Translations under genes and position numbers: made by a program | NCBI GenBank assembly: GCA_937902995.1 | Contig: CALEKY010000156.1 | Coordinates: 1 to 7,009 of the forward strand | Length of the DNA: 7,009 nucleotides | Direction: 5' to 3' | From: an uncultured Sinobacteraceae bacterium | GTDB taxonomy: Bacteria; Pseudomonadota; Gammaproteobacteria; Steroidobacterales; Steroidobacteraceae | Notes under the pieces: model-generated | Told to the model about the DNA's origin: nothing | Seen by the model: the letters and a program-made list of their open reading frames with translations, nothing else | The model's database searches: none | Shown: positions 1 through 5,520 of the stretch, piece by piece | Layout of the letters: each line of letters begins with the position of its first letter | Position numbering within the stretch: the first letter of the stretch is position 1

Positions 1-20
1 TCACGAAAACCGATACCCAT
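1..20 (-). CDS. 5' end of an unidentified CDS downstream of dtd (partial)
   Basis: An ATG at 20-18 on the minus strand opens a frame reading M-G-I-G-F-R before the window ends. It is preceded by GGGAGAG (31-25 on the minus strand), four bases from the ATG, which is the best Shine-Dalgarno match in the window. It lies 91 bases beyond the dtd stop, on the same strand. Six residues are too few to identify a family, so no function is proposed. A TATCAT hexamer about 30 bases upstream of the ATG could be a -10 element, but no matching -35 was seen. Confidence 0.5.
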
Positions 21-111
21 GGCACTCTCCCGCTTGTTGAGCCGGCGGATGATACCCCACGCGTGCTGCGTGAAGGTCGTCGAACGATCGATAGTACTGC
101 GATGTGACGCG

Positions 112-561
112 CTATTCGGACGGCGCAACTTCGAGCCAGAACGTCACCGGCCCGTCGTTCACCAACGCGACTTGCATGTTCGCACCGAATACGCCGGTTT
201 CGACCGTGGAATGCCGCCGAAGTGCTTGCGATGTGATGTAGTCGAACAGCCGGCGTCCTTCTGCGGGCTCTGCCGCACGGCTGAATCCGGGACGGGTACC
301 CTTACGCGTGTCGGCCGCGAGCGTGAATTGAGGCACCAGCAATAACCCCCCGCCGATATCGAGAAGGCTCCGGTTCATGCGCTCCTCGTCGTCAGGAAAC
401 ACCCGGTAAGTCAGCAGCCGCTCGAGCAGCCTGTCTGCTTCGCGCTCGCTATCGCCTCTTTGGACACCCACCAGAACCAACAGGCCTCGCCCAATGCGCC
501 CGACGGCTTGCCCATTTACGGTCACGGAGGCTTCGGAAACGCGCTGGAGCAGACCGATCAT
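112..561 (-). CDS. dtd: D-aminoacyl-tRNA deacylase (Dtd)
   Basis: Dtd is a cytoplasmic proofreading enzyme. It hydrolyses the ester bond of D-aminoacyl-tRNAs, and of mischarged glycyl-tRNA(Ala), keeping D-amino acids out of protein synthesis. The product is 149 residues, typical of the family. The N-terminus M-I-G-L-L-Q-R-V-S-E-A-S-V-T-V is the classic Dtd beginning. The QFTLAADTRKG segment follows at about 78-88, and the Gly-cisPro motif NDGPVTFWL lies near 135-143. The frame is open upstream to a GTG at 618, which would add 19 residues not typical of Dtd, so the ATG at 561 is chosen. No strong Shine-Dalgarno is visible; GTGGGA lies about ten bases upstream. The first motif reads PQFT where most family members I know read SQFT. 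The stop is TAG. A 215-base spacer separates dtd from the lipoprotein gene upstream, so it may have its own promoter, although none is clear. Confidence 0.95.
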   Translation of the reverse strand: MIGLLQRVSEASVTVNGQAVGRIGRGLLVLVGVQRGDSEREADRLLERLLTYRVFPDDEERMNRSLLDIGGGLLLVPQFTLAADTRKGTRPGFSRAAEPAEGRRLFDYITSQALRRHSTVETGVFGANMQVALVNDGPVTFWLEVAPSE

Positions 562-776
562 GCGCGCGGGTCCCACTTTGAGGATGTATCGATACTGTGA
601 GAATCCCTCGAATCCCACAAATATCCACTAGGTTGGCCAGGACGTCCGCGAGGGCGACAGGCTGCTAGCAATGGGCTACAGATCGCAATCTCTCCGGTCA
701 TTCCGCGGCTGTTTATTGAGAGAAGTGGGCTGGAGCGACCAATTGTCCTACGAATCGTGCAGGAAGTGGCGATTGG
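562..776. other. Spacer between the TPR lipoprotein gene and dtd
   Basis: No gene is supported here; the open frames in the region lack family signals. Reading toward dtd, it holds a possible weak stem at the lipoprotein end: CCAAT at 739-743 faces ATTGG at 772-776, with TCCT/AGGA inside. It also has a GAATCCC direct repeat (601-607 and 610-616) and a 10-bp palindrome GTATCGATAC (586-595). No U-tract terminator follows the stem on the minus strand, and no convincing -35/-10 pair for dtd was found. The best candidate, TTGTGG with CAGTAT 17 bases later, is poor. Confidence 0.5.
601..616. repeat. Short direct repeat GAATCCC x2
   Basis: GAATCCC occurs at 601-607 and again at 610-616, two bases apart, in the spacer upstream of dtd. 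The pair resembles the short GGGATTC-type intergenic repeats I associate with xanthomonad genomes. With only two copies, chance is a reasonable alternative. Confidence 0.35.
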
Positions 777-1307
777 TTAGCGCCGCATCTGGTCGGCGCG
801 GGTTTGGGCTTCCTGGGCTTGGACGTTCTTGCCTTGGGCGCGGAGCGATTCGGCGACCAGCTCCCAGGCGGCGGCCTGAGTCTTCGGCGCATTCACGGCC
901 ATCGAGGCCGCTTTGCGGCCCATGTTCTCAGCCTGCTGATAATTGCCCTCGGCCTGACGCACTTTGCCGAGCTCGATCCACAGCAATGGATTGTCCGGCT
1001 CGATGCGCAGCGCGCGCTCAATGGTGGCTGCGGCCATGGCGAAGTTCTGTGCGGCCGCTTGCTGCTGAGCCTGGCTGACCAGCGCGCGCGAGGCGGCGCC
1101 CAACGCCGGTTCGCGCACGACAGGCGGCGGCAGCGGTGTCGGTTCTTCGATGGGCGGCGGCGGAGGCACGGGCTGCGTCTCGACCGGCGTGCCGCCGGGT
1201 GTCGGTGCAGGCTCAGGTGTGGGCCGAGGCGGCTCATAGGGCTGCGGCACTGTGCAAGCTGCCAGCGTCGCGGCGATGACCAGGATCGAAAAACGAGCTT
1301 TGTTCAC
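777..1307 (-). CDS. lpoP: TPR outer-membrane lipoprotein, probable PBP1b activator (LpoP-like)
   Basis: This 176-residue protein begins with a short lipoprotein signal peptide. The lipobox L-A-A-C places the lipidated cysteine at residue 18. Residue 19 is Thr, not Asp, which favours sorting to the outer membrane. Residues about 21-64 are a Pro/Glu-rich linker, suited to reaching through the periplasm. Residues about 70-174 are Ala/Gln-rich helices with a clear TPR signature (A-L-R-I-E-P-D-N-P-L-L-W near 99-110, then L-G-K, then G-N-Y-Q-Q-A). In Pseudomonas aeruginosa, LpoP is a TPR lipoprotein encoded beside the PBP1b gene and needed for PBP1b activity. The architecture and position here match, since mrcB lies 87 bases upstream on the same strand. 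The start is GTG, the first possible one because an in-frame TAG lies three codons before it. No Shine-Dalgarno is obvious. The lipoprotein and TPR calls are firm; the activator role is inference. Confidence 0.85.
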   Translation of the reverse strand: MNKARFSILVIAATLAACTVPQPYEPPRPTPEPAPTPGGTPVETQPVPPPPPIEEPTPLPPPVVREPALGAASRALVSQAQQQAAAQNFAMAAATIERALRIEPDNPLLWIELGKVRQAEGNYQQAENMGRKAASMAVNAPKTQAAAWELVAESLRAQGKNVQAQEAQTRADQMRR

Positions 1308-1394
1308 GATTCGAGACTAGCTTTCAGGGTCGTATCGCAGGCCCGCGAGGATAACGCACGAGGTCGGTCCTCCGTGCCTTCGGTCCAGCTCACC
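1308..1394 (-). other. mrcB-lpoP spacer with a small bulged hairpin
   Basis: This 87-base gap separates the PBP1b stop from the lipoprotein GTG. It contains an inverted repeat: CACGAGG at 1357-1363 and CCTCCGTG at 1369-1376, giving a 7-bp stem with one bulged C at 1372 and a 5-base loop. No U-run follows it on the minus strand, so it does not look like an intrinsic terminator. It could soften read-through or set the end of an mRNA segment. No promoter was recognised, which fits co-transcription of the two genes. Confidence 0.4.
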
Positions 1395-3692
1395 TCACTG
1401 ATCGCTGCCAGTGAAGCGCTGCCACCATTCTTTGAAGGAATTGATAACGCCGGGTTCGCAGCCCGGTGCCATCGGCAGTTCCACCGACGCCGGAATCGCC
1501 ACTGCCACCGGCTCATCGACGCAACCTGGTTTTGCGCCGAGCCCGGTTGGATATTCGATCCAAGTTTCTTTGAGACCTTCCGGCAGCGGAACGCTCCACG
1601 GGGTCGTGCCGATCGAAGCCATCAAGCGCGCCCAAACGGCGAGCGATCCCGAAGAGCCGGTGAGTCCGGTCGGCGCATTGTCGTCGTAACCGATCCATAC
1701 GACGGCGAGATGGCCGCCGGAGAATCCGGCGAACCAGCTATCGCGATAATCCGACGACGTACCGCTCTTGCCTGCGACGACGAGACCCGGCGGCAGATAC
1801 GCGCGTGCGCCCGCACCCGTGCCGCGCTCCATCACCTCGACCATCATGCGATTCACTTGATAGACGGCGTTCGGATCGGCGACCGGCGTGACTTCGAGCG
1901 CGAAGGACTTGAGCGGCTTGCCTTCGGCGTCGACAACAGCGCGCACCGCGCGCAATTGAGTGTTGAAGCCGCCATTGGCGAAGGCGTTGTAGATCTGCGC
2001 AACCTCGAGCGGCGATACGTCGAGCGCGCCGAGCAAGACCGACGGCAATTGCGGCGGCTCTCGGTCGAGTCCGAGTGCGCGAAATTCGCGTGTCACCTCG
2101 GGCAGGCCGACTTGCAGGCCCAAATTCACGGTCGCGAGATTCAGCGATTGCGCGAGCGCGCGGACGAGCGGCACGGGTCCATAGAGCTCCTTGGAAATGT
2201 TTTGTGGTTTCCAGACCTGCCCGTTCGGCAGCTTCAGCTCGATCGCTGCATCGTCGACGATCGATGCGGCATGGAAACGGCCGGACTCGATCGCTGCGAG
2301 ATAGATCACCGGCTTGACGAGCGAGCCGATCGAACGCTTCGCATCGAGCGCCCGATTGAATCCTGCGAAGTTCGTTTCGCGCCCGCCGACCATGGCGATC
2401 ACTTCGCCGTTCTGCGGCGTCGTCACGACGACGACGCCTTCGAGCTTGGCGTCCTTGCGTTTGCGGCTCTTGTCGAGACGCTCGAGCTCCTGCTTGAGCA
2501 CGGTTTCGGCGCGGCTCTGCACGAGCGGATTGAGCGTCGAGAAGATCTTCAAGCCCGCCTCGGTCAGATCTTCTTCGCGATAGTCACGGCGTAACGTGCG
2601 TCGCACCAGATCCAAGAACGCCGGGTAATAGCCGCCGCCGTGCCCACCGATGTCCACGACGCCGAGCGGCCGAGCGAGCGCCACTTTCATCTGGCCGGCG
2701 TCGATCAGCCCGTACTCGTGCATGAGCTTCAAGATGAGATCGCGGCGTGCTTGCACGCGCTCGGGCCGGCGGCGCGGATCGTAGTACGAAGGACCGCGCA
2801 CGATCGCAACGAGCGTGGCGATTTCGTGAAGCTGCAACTCGGCAAGCGGCTTGCCGAAATAGAACTGGCTTGCAAGACCGAAGCCGTGAATCGCGCGCTG
2901 GCCGTCCTGACCGAGATAGATCTCGTTGATGTACGCGTTCATGATGTCCTGCTTCTCGAAATGCAGCTCGAGCAGCATGGCCATGAATGCTTCTTCGATC
3001 TTGCGGCCGAGCGTACGGCGGTTGTCGAGGAAGTAGCTCTTGACGAGCTGTTGCGTGAGCGTCGAACCGCCTTGCTCGATCTGTCCGGCGCGCAAGTTCA
3101 CCCACGCCGCGCGCAGGATCGCGCTCACGTTGATGCCATGATGCGTGTCGAACTTGCGGTCTTCGACGACCTTCAGTGCCGCCGGCAGCAAGTCCGGTAC
3201 TTCGTCGGGCGTCACGATGATCCGGTCCTCGCCGTGGATCGGAAAAATGCTGCCGATCAGCAGCGGATCGAGCCGGAAAATCGGCACATCGACGCCTTGT
3301 GCGTCTTGCAGGCGCGTGATGGCGTTTCTCGACGTCGTCACCGACAGCGCCTGCGATTCCTGCACCTCATCCCAAAACGCAAATCGTCGTGTGACGAGGT
3401 CGATACGCTCGCCCCGCCGGCGATACGTTCCGGGCGACTTGGGCGCGGTATCGATGCGCGTATAGCCCAGCCGCTGCAATTCGTGCTCGAGCGCATCGGC
3501 GCCCAATGCCTGTCCGACATAGAGCTCGAGCGGCTCGGCATACACCTGCGCTGGCAGCGTCCAGCGGCGGCCTTCGAACTGCTGGGTGATGATGCGGTCG
3601 AGGTAGAAGAGCCAGGCGAGCAGCGCAAGTATGCCGATGCCCAGCACGAGGGCGCCGCCGGCGAGGAGCTGTTTCTTCAGTTTCTTGGTCAC
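1395..3692 (-). CDS. mrcB: Bifunctional penicillin-binding protein 1b (class A PBP)
   Basis: The enzyme polymerises lipid II into glycan strands and crosslinks the peptides, anchored in the inner membrane with its bulk in the periplasm. Of 765 residues, about 9-30 form the single membrane helix after a very short basic cytoplasmic tail. Residues about 43-145 align with the UB2H domain of E. coli PBP1b, the regulator docking site. The GT51 domain (about 160-335) has EDRKF with catalytic Glu177, QGGSTLTQQLVKSYF (207-221) and NEIYLGQ with Glu257. The transpeptidase domain (about 415-700) has SLVK (nucleophile Ser457, Lys460), SLN (516-518) and KSGT (642-645), with Ser replacing the usual Thr of KTG. 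It lacks the Gln-rich C-terminal tail of the 844-residue E. coli protein. Cys724 and Cys745 might form a disulphide. The start is GTG, and an in-frame TAA lies seven codons upstream, so no longer form is possible. It is followed by its probable lipoprotein activator. Confidence 0.97.
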   Translation of the reverse strand: MTKKLKKQLLAGGALVLGIGILALLAWLFYLDRIITQQFEGRRWTLPAQVYAEPLELYVGQALGADALEHELQRLGYTRIDTAPKSPGTYRRRGERIDLVTRRFAFWDEVQESQALSVTTSRNAITRLQDAQGVDVPIFRLDPLLIGSIFPIHGEDRIIVTPDEVPDLLPAALKVVEDRKFDTHHGINVSAILRAAWVNLRAGQIEQGGSTLTQQLVKSYFLDNRRTLGRKIEEAFMAMLLELHFEKQDIMNAYINEIYLGQDGQRAIHGFGLASQFYFGKPLAELQLHEIATLVAIVRGPSYYDPRRRPERVQARRDLILKLMHEYGLIDAGQMKVALARPLGVVDIGGHGGGYYPAFLDLVRRTLRRDYREEDLTEAGLKIFSTLNPLVQSRAETVLKQELERLDKSRKRKDAKLEGVVVVTTPQNGEVIAMVGGRETNFAGFNRALDAKRSIGSLVKPVIYLAAIESGRFHAASIVDDAAIELKLPNGQVWKPQNISKELYGPVPLVRALAQSLNLATVNLGLQVGLPEVTREFRALGLDREPPQLPSVLLGALDVSPLEVAQIYNAFANGGFNTQLRAVRAVVDAEGKPLKSFALEVTPVADPNAVYQVNRMMVEVMERGTGAGARAYLPPGLVVAGKSGTSSDYRDSWFAGFSGGHLAVVWIGYDDNAPTGLTGSSGSLAVWARLMASIGTTPWSVPLPEGLKETWIEYPTGLGAKPGCVDEPVAVAIPASVELPMAPGCEPGVINSFKEWWQRFTGSDQ

Positions 3693-3860
3693 GTATCGAA
3701 GGGCTGACGGTTAGGGCCGCAATCTAAGCCAATAGGTGTCGGGAATGTTCCGAACGTGAGCTTTCATTCTGCAACTTGAGATCGGGTTGTGCCCGACGAG
3801 TTCAGGCAAGATCGATTAGCAGAAGATTCTGGCAAACCTGTGGCGCGTTGGGCGTGCGCT
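3693..3860 (-). promoter_or_regulatory. trkH-mrcB spacer, likely to hold the mrcB promoter
   Basis: This 168-base spacer probably contains the mrcB start signals, because trkH and mrcB are functionally unrelated. A short stem TCGGG/CCCGA with a 5-base loop lies at 3782-3796; it has no U-tract. An imperfect 15-base palindrome TCGGGAATGTTCCGA lies at 3739-3753, about 47 bases before the GTG. Possible -35/-10 hexamers on the minus strand (TTGCAG, 18 bases, GAACAT; or a lone TTAGAT nearer the gene) are weak. There is no clear Shine-Dalgarno. The promoter call rests mostly on context. Confidence 0.3.
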
Positions 3861-5312
3861 TCAGCGGCGCCAGAAAGTCGGCGACACCAGCACGAGCAGC
3901 GGAAAGACCTCCAGGCGGCCGAGCAACATGGCCAGGATGCAGATCCATTTGCCGGTATCGGTCAACGTGGTGAAGCTCTGCGCGACATTGCCGAGCCCCG
4001 TGCCCGAATTCGTCATGCACGCCGCGATGGCCGAGAACGCAGTGACCTGATCCTCGCCGGTGGCGAGCAGCAGGATCATGAGCACCGCAAAGGCAAAGAC
4101 ATAGACCGCGAAGAATCCCCACACCGCATCGATCACGCGCATCTCGATCGGTTTGGTGCCGAGCTTGACCGGCAGCTCCGCACTCGGATGCACGAGCTGC
4201 GTCACCTCGCGTTGCCCCTGTTTCCACAACAACAGCCAACGCACCACCTTCATGCCGCCCGACGTCGATCCCGCGCACCCGCCGATGAATGCCGAGAGAA
4301 CCAGAATGACCGGCAGCGCGCCCGGCCACAGCGAAAAGTTCTCGGTTACGAAGCCCGACGTCGTCTGCATCGACGTGGCGTGAAAAAGCGCGACTCTGAG
4401 CGCACGCAACGGATCGTCGTGATCGCGCGTAATCCACAACACGAGTGCGTATAGCAGGATGCTTGCGCCTAGCAGTTGCGCATAGGTCTTGAACTCGGGA
4501 TCCCGCAAGTAGTTCGCGATGCGTCGATGCCGCCAAGCGAGAAAATGCAGCGAGAAGTTCATGCCGCCGATGAACATGAACACCACGGCGATGAGCTCGA
4601 TCGCGAGGCTGTCGAAATGCCCGATGCTGGCATCGTGCGTAGAGTTGCCGCCCGTCGAAACGGTCGTGAAGCTGTGCGTGATCGCCTCGAACGGCGACAT
4701 CCCCGCGATCCAATACGCGAGCGCGCACGCAGCCGTGATCGCAACATAGATGATCCAAAGTGCTTTGGCGGTCTCGGTGATGCGCGGCGTCAACTTGGCG
4801 TCCTTCACCGGGCCTGGCGTCTCCGCGCGCAAGAGCTGCATGCCGCCGACGCCCAGCATCGGCAGCAGAGCGACTGCAAGCACGACGATACCGATGCCGC
4901 CGAACCATTCGATCTGACTGCGGTAGTACTGCACCGACGCTGGCAAGCCGTCGAGCGACGGAAAAATGATCGCTCCGGTCGTCGTGAAACCTGACACCGA
5001 CTCGAAGATGGCATCGGTGAAGGACATCTCGAAGTGCCGCGACAACAGCAACGGCGCAGCGCCCGCGACGCCGAGCACGACCCAAAACAAAGCGACAACG
5101 AGGAAGCCGTCGCGCACGCGCAGGTCGCGGATCTTGTGGCGCACCGGGTACCACACGATCAAACCGAGAACGAGCAAGGCAAAAAACGCGTCGACGAACG
5201 GCGCCCAATTGCCATCCGCGAAATACAGCGACACGCCGAGCGGCGGCAGCATCGTCAGGCTGAACAGCATCAAGAGCAGCCCCAGGATGCGTTGGACGAC
5301 GGCGAAATTCAT
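3861..5312 (-). CDS. trkH: Trk potassium uptake system membrane protein TrkH
   Basis: TrkH is the K+-conducting inner-membrane subunit of the Trk system, which works with the TrkA gating ring on its cytoplasmic face. The product is 483 residues, the same length as E. coli TrkH as I recall it. All four membrane-pore-membrane repeats are present. Their filter segments are TTTGA (Gly113), STGGNST (Gly221), QTTSGF (Gly320) and TNSGTGLG (Gly437). The IGGCAGSTSGGMK stretch near 343-355 and GRLEVFPLLVL with Arg466 near the C-terminus are characteristic of TrkH; the corresponding arginine plugs the closed pore in Vibrio TrkH. The C-terminus P-T-F-W-R-R is also typical. The frame continues upstream to 5396, but the extra 28 residues are a translation of an intergenic hairpin repeat, so the ATG at 5312 (M-N-F-A-V-V-Q-R-I-L) is chosen. 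In the second filter an Asn follows the two glycines where an aromatic residue is usual. trkA lies 196 bases upstream on the same strand. Confidence 0.97.
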   Translation of the reverse strand: MNFAVVQRILGLLLMLFSLTMLPPLGVSLYFADGNWAPFVDAFFALLVLGLIVWYPVRHKIRDLRVRDGFLVVALFWVVLGVAGAAPLLLSRHFEMSFTDAIFESVSGFTTTGAIIFPSLDGLPASVQYYRSQIEWFGGIGIVVLAVALLPMLGVGGMQLLRAETPGPVKDAKLTPRITETAKALWIIYVAITAACALAYWIAGMSPFEAITHSFTTVSTGGNSTHDASIGHFDSLAIELIAVVFMFIGGMNFSLHFLAWRHRRIANYLRDPEFKTYAQLLGASILLYALVLWITRDHDDPLRALRVALFHATSMQTTSGFVTENFSLWPGALPVILVLSAFIGGCAGSTSGGMKVVRWLLLWKQGQREVTQLVHPSAELPVKLGTKPIEMRVIDAVWGFFAVYVFAFAVLMILLLATGEDQVTAFSAIAACMTNSGTGLGNVAQSFTTLTDTGKWICILAMLLGRLEVFPLLVLVSPTFWRR

Positions 5313-5321
5313 GAGCGTTCG

Positions 5322-5345
5322 CTGGCTACAGGCTACAGACGACAG
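5322..5345. repeat. Left arm of imperfect inverted repeat (with GGCTACA x2)
   Basis: This arm matches the complement of 5477-5500 at 19 of 24 positions by eye. It includes the tandem heptad GGCTACA at 5324-5330 and 5331-5337. The arm starts ten bases upstream of the trkH start codon on the minus strand and so occupies the expected ribosome binding region. Confidence 0.5.
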
Positions 5346-5356
5346 TGAGAGCCATT

Positions 5357-5381
5357 CCCTCCCTCGCGCAGCGGGGGAGGG
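5357..5381. repeat. REP-like GC-rich hairpin
   Basis: An 11-bp stem pairs 5357-5367 with 5371-5381 around the 3-base loop GCA. All pairs are canonical except one T-G wobble (5364/5374) when read on the plus strand; on the minus strand that pair becomes an A-C mismatch. It is followed by GTTGGGGTGGGGGC. Translation of the complement gives a proline-rich string of the PHPNPPP-type seen in spurious intergenic ORFs of many GC-rich Proteobacteria, a hallmark of dispersed REP-like repeats. There is no U-tract on either side, so it is not a standard terminator; mRNA stabilisation is possible. Confidence 0.65.
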
Positions 5382-5476
5382 TTGGGGTGGGGGCATCGAA
5401 CGCGTTGGCTAAACGCATGGACCTCGTGCTCATTTCGCGAATGCTCTGCAGCTTGGTCGTCTCGTCCGGCCGTCGC

Positions 5477-5500
5477 CTGTGGACAGTAGCCTGTTGCCCG
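5477..5500. repeat. Right arm of imperfect inverted repeat
   Basis: The complement of this segment matches 5322-5345 at 19 of 24 positions, including the uninterrupted 9-base block ACAGGCTAC. It begins a few bases after the trkA stop on the minus strand and partly overlaps the hairpin that surrounds that stop. Confidence 0.5.
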
Positions 5501-5520
5501 AGGGCGCGTTAGCGCCCTCG
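5499..5520 (-). terminator. Perfect 9-bp inverted repeat around the trkA stop codon
   Basis: CGAGGGCGC at 5499-5507 and GCGCCCTCG at 5512-5520 are exact inverted repeats separated by GTTA, which holds the complement of the TAA stop of trkA. In the trkA mRNA this makes a very stable GC-rich stem-loop with the stop codon in the loop. No U-run follows, so it is not a canonical intrinsic terminator. It may pause transcription, define a 3' end, or modulate trkA to trkH read-through. Confidence 0.45.

Larger units (their letters stand above)
5313..5508. other. trkA-trkH spacer with repeat-rich, mobile-looking structure
   Basis: No gene is supported in this 196-base spacer. Both ends carry related sequence in opposite orientation. 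Read inward from 5322 and from 5500 (complement), 19 of 24 bases match, centred on the shared core ACAGGCTAC. Between them is the strong hairpin at 5357-5381. The right end touches the inverted repeat at the trkA stop. This layout (terminal inverted repeats, short length, no coding capacity) resembles a MITE or REP-derived unit, but no target-site duplication was visible. No Shine-Dalgarno for trkH is evident at its left end. Confidence 0.45.

Noticed and set aside
58..72. CACGC/GCGTG inverted repeat after dtd as a terminator
   Set aside because: The stem is only 5 bp, has no U-run and sits in GC-rich sequence where such pairs are common.
562..618. 19-residue N-terminal extension of Dtd from a GTG
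   Set aside because: Dtd proteins begin at the M-x-x-L-L-Q-R-V motif, which matches the internal ATG at 561.
671..1078. Plus-strand 135-codon frame across the lpoP end and spacer
   Set aside because: It is mostly antisense to lpoP, has an Arg/Ser/Pro-rich composition and no recognisable motif.
804..2594. Plus-strand open frame of 596 codons, antisense to lpoP and mrcB
   Set aside because: It covers strongly supported minus-strand genes, is rich in Arg, His and Asp as expected of a shadow frame in GC-rich DNA, and shows no domain motif.
2640..3707. Plus-strand open frame of 355 codons antisense to mrcB
   Set aside because: It is a shadow of the PBP1b frame, which contains all catalytic motifs, and has no recognisable family signature.
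3802..5208. Minus-strand 468-codon frame overlapping trkH
   Set aside because: It is a frame-shifted shadow of TrkH with Arg-rich low-complexity sequence; trkH itself is complete.
5313..5396. 28-residue N-terminal extension of TrkH
   Set aside because: These codons translate the hairpin and heptad repeats; the conserved TrkH start is the ATG at 5312, which gives the family length of 483.
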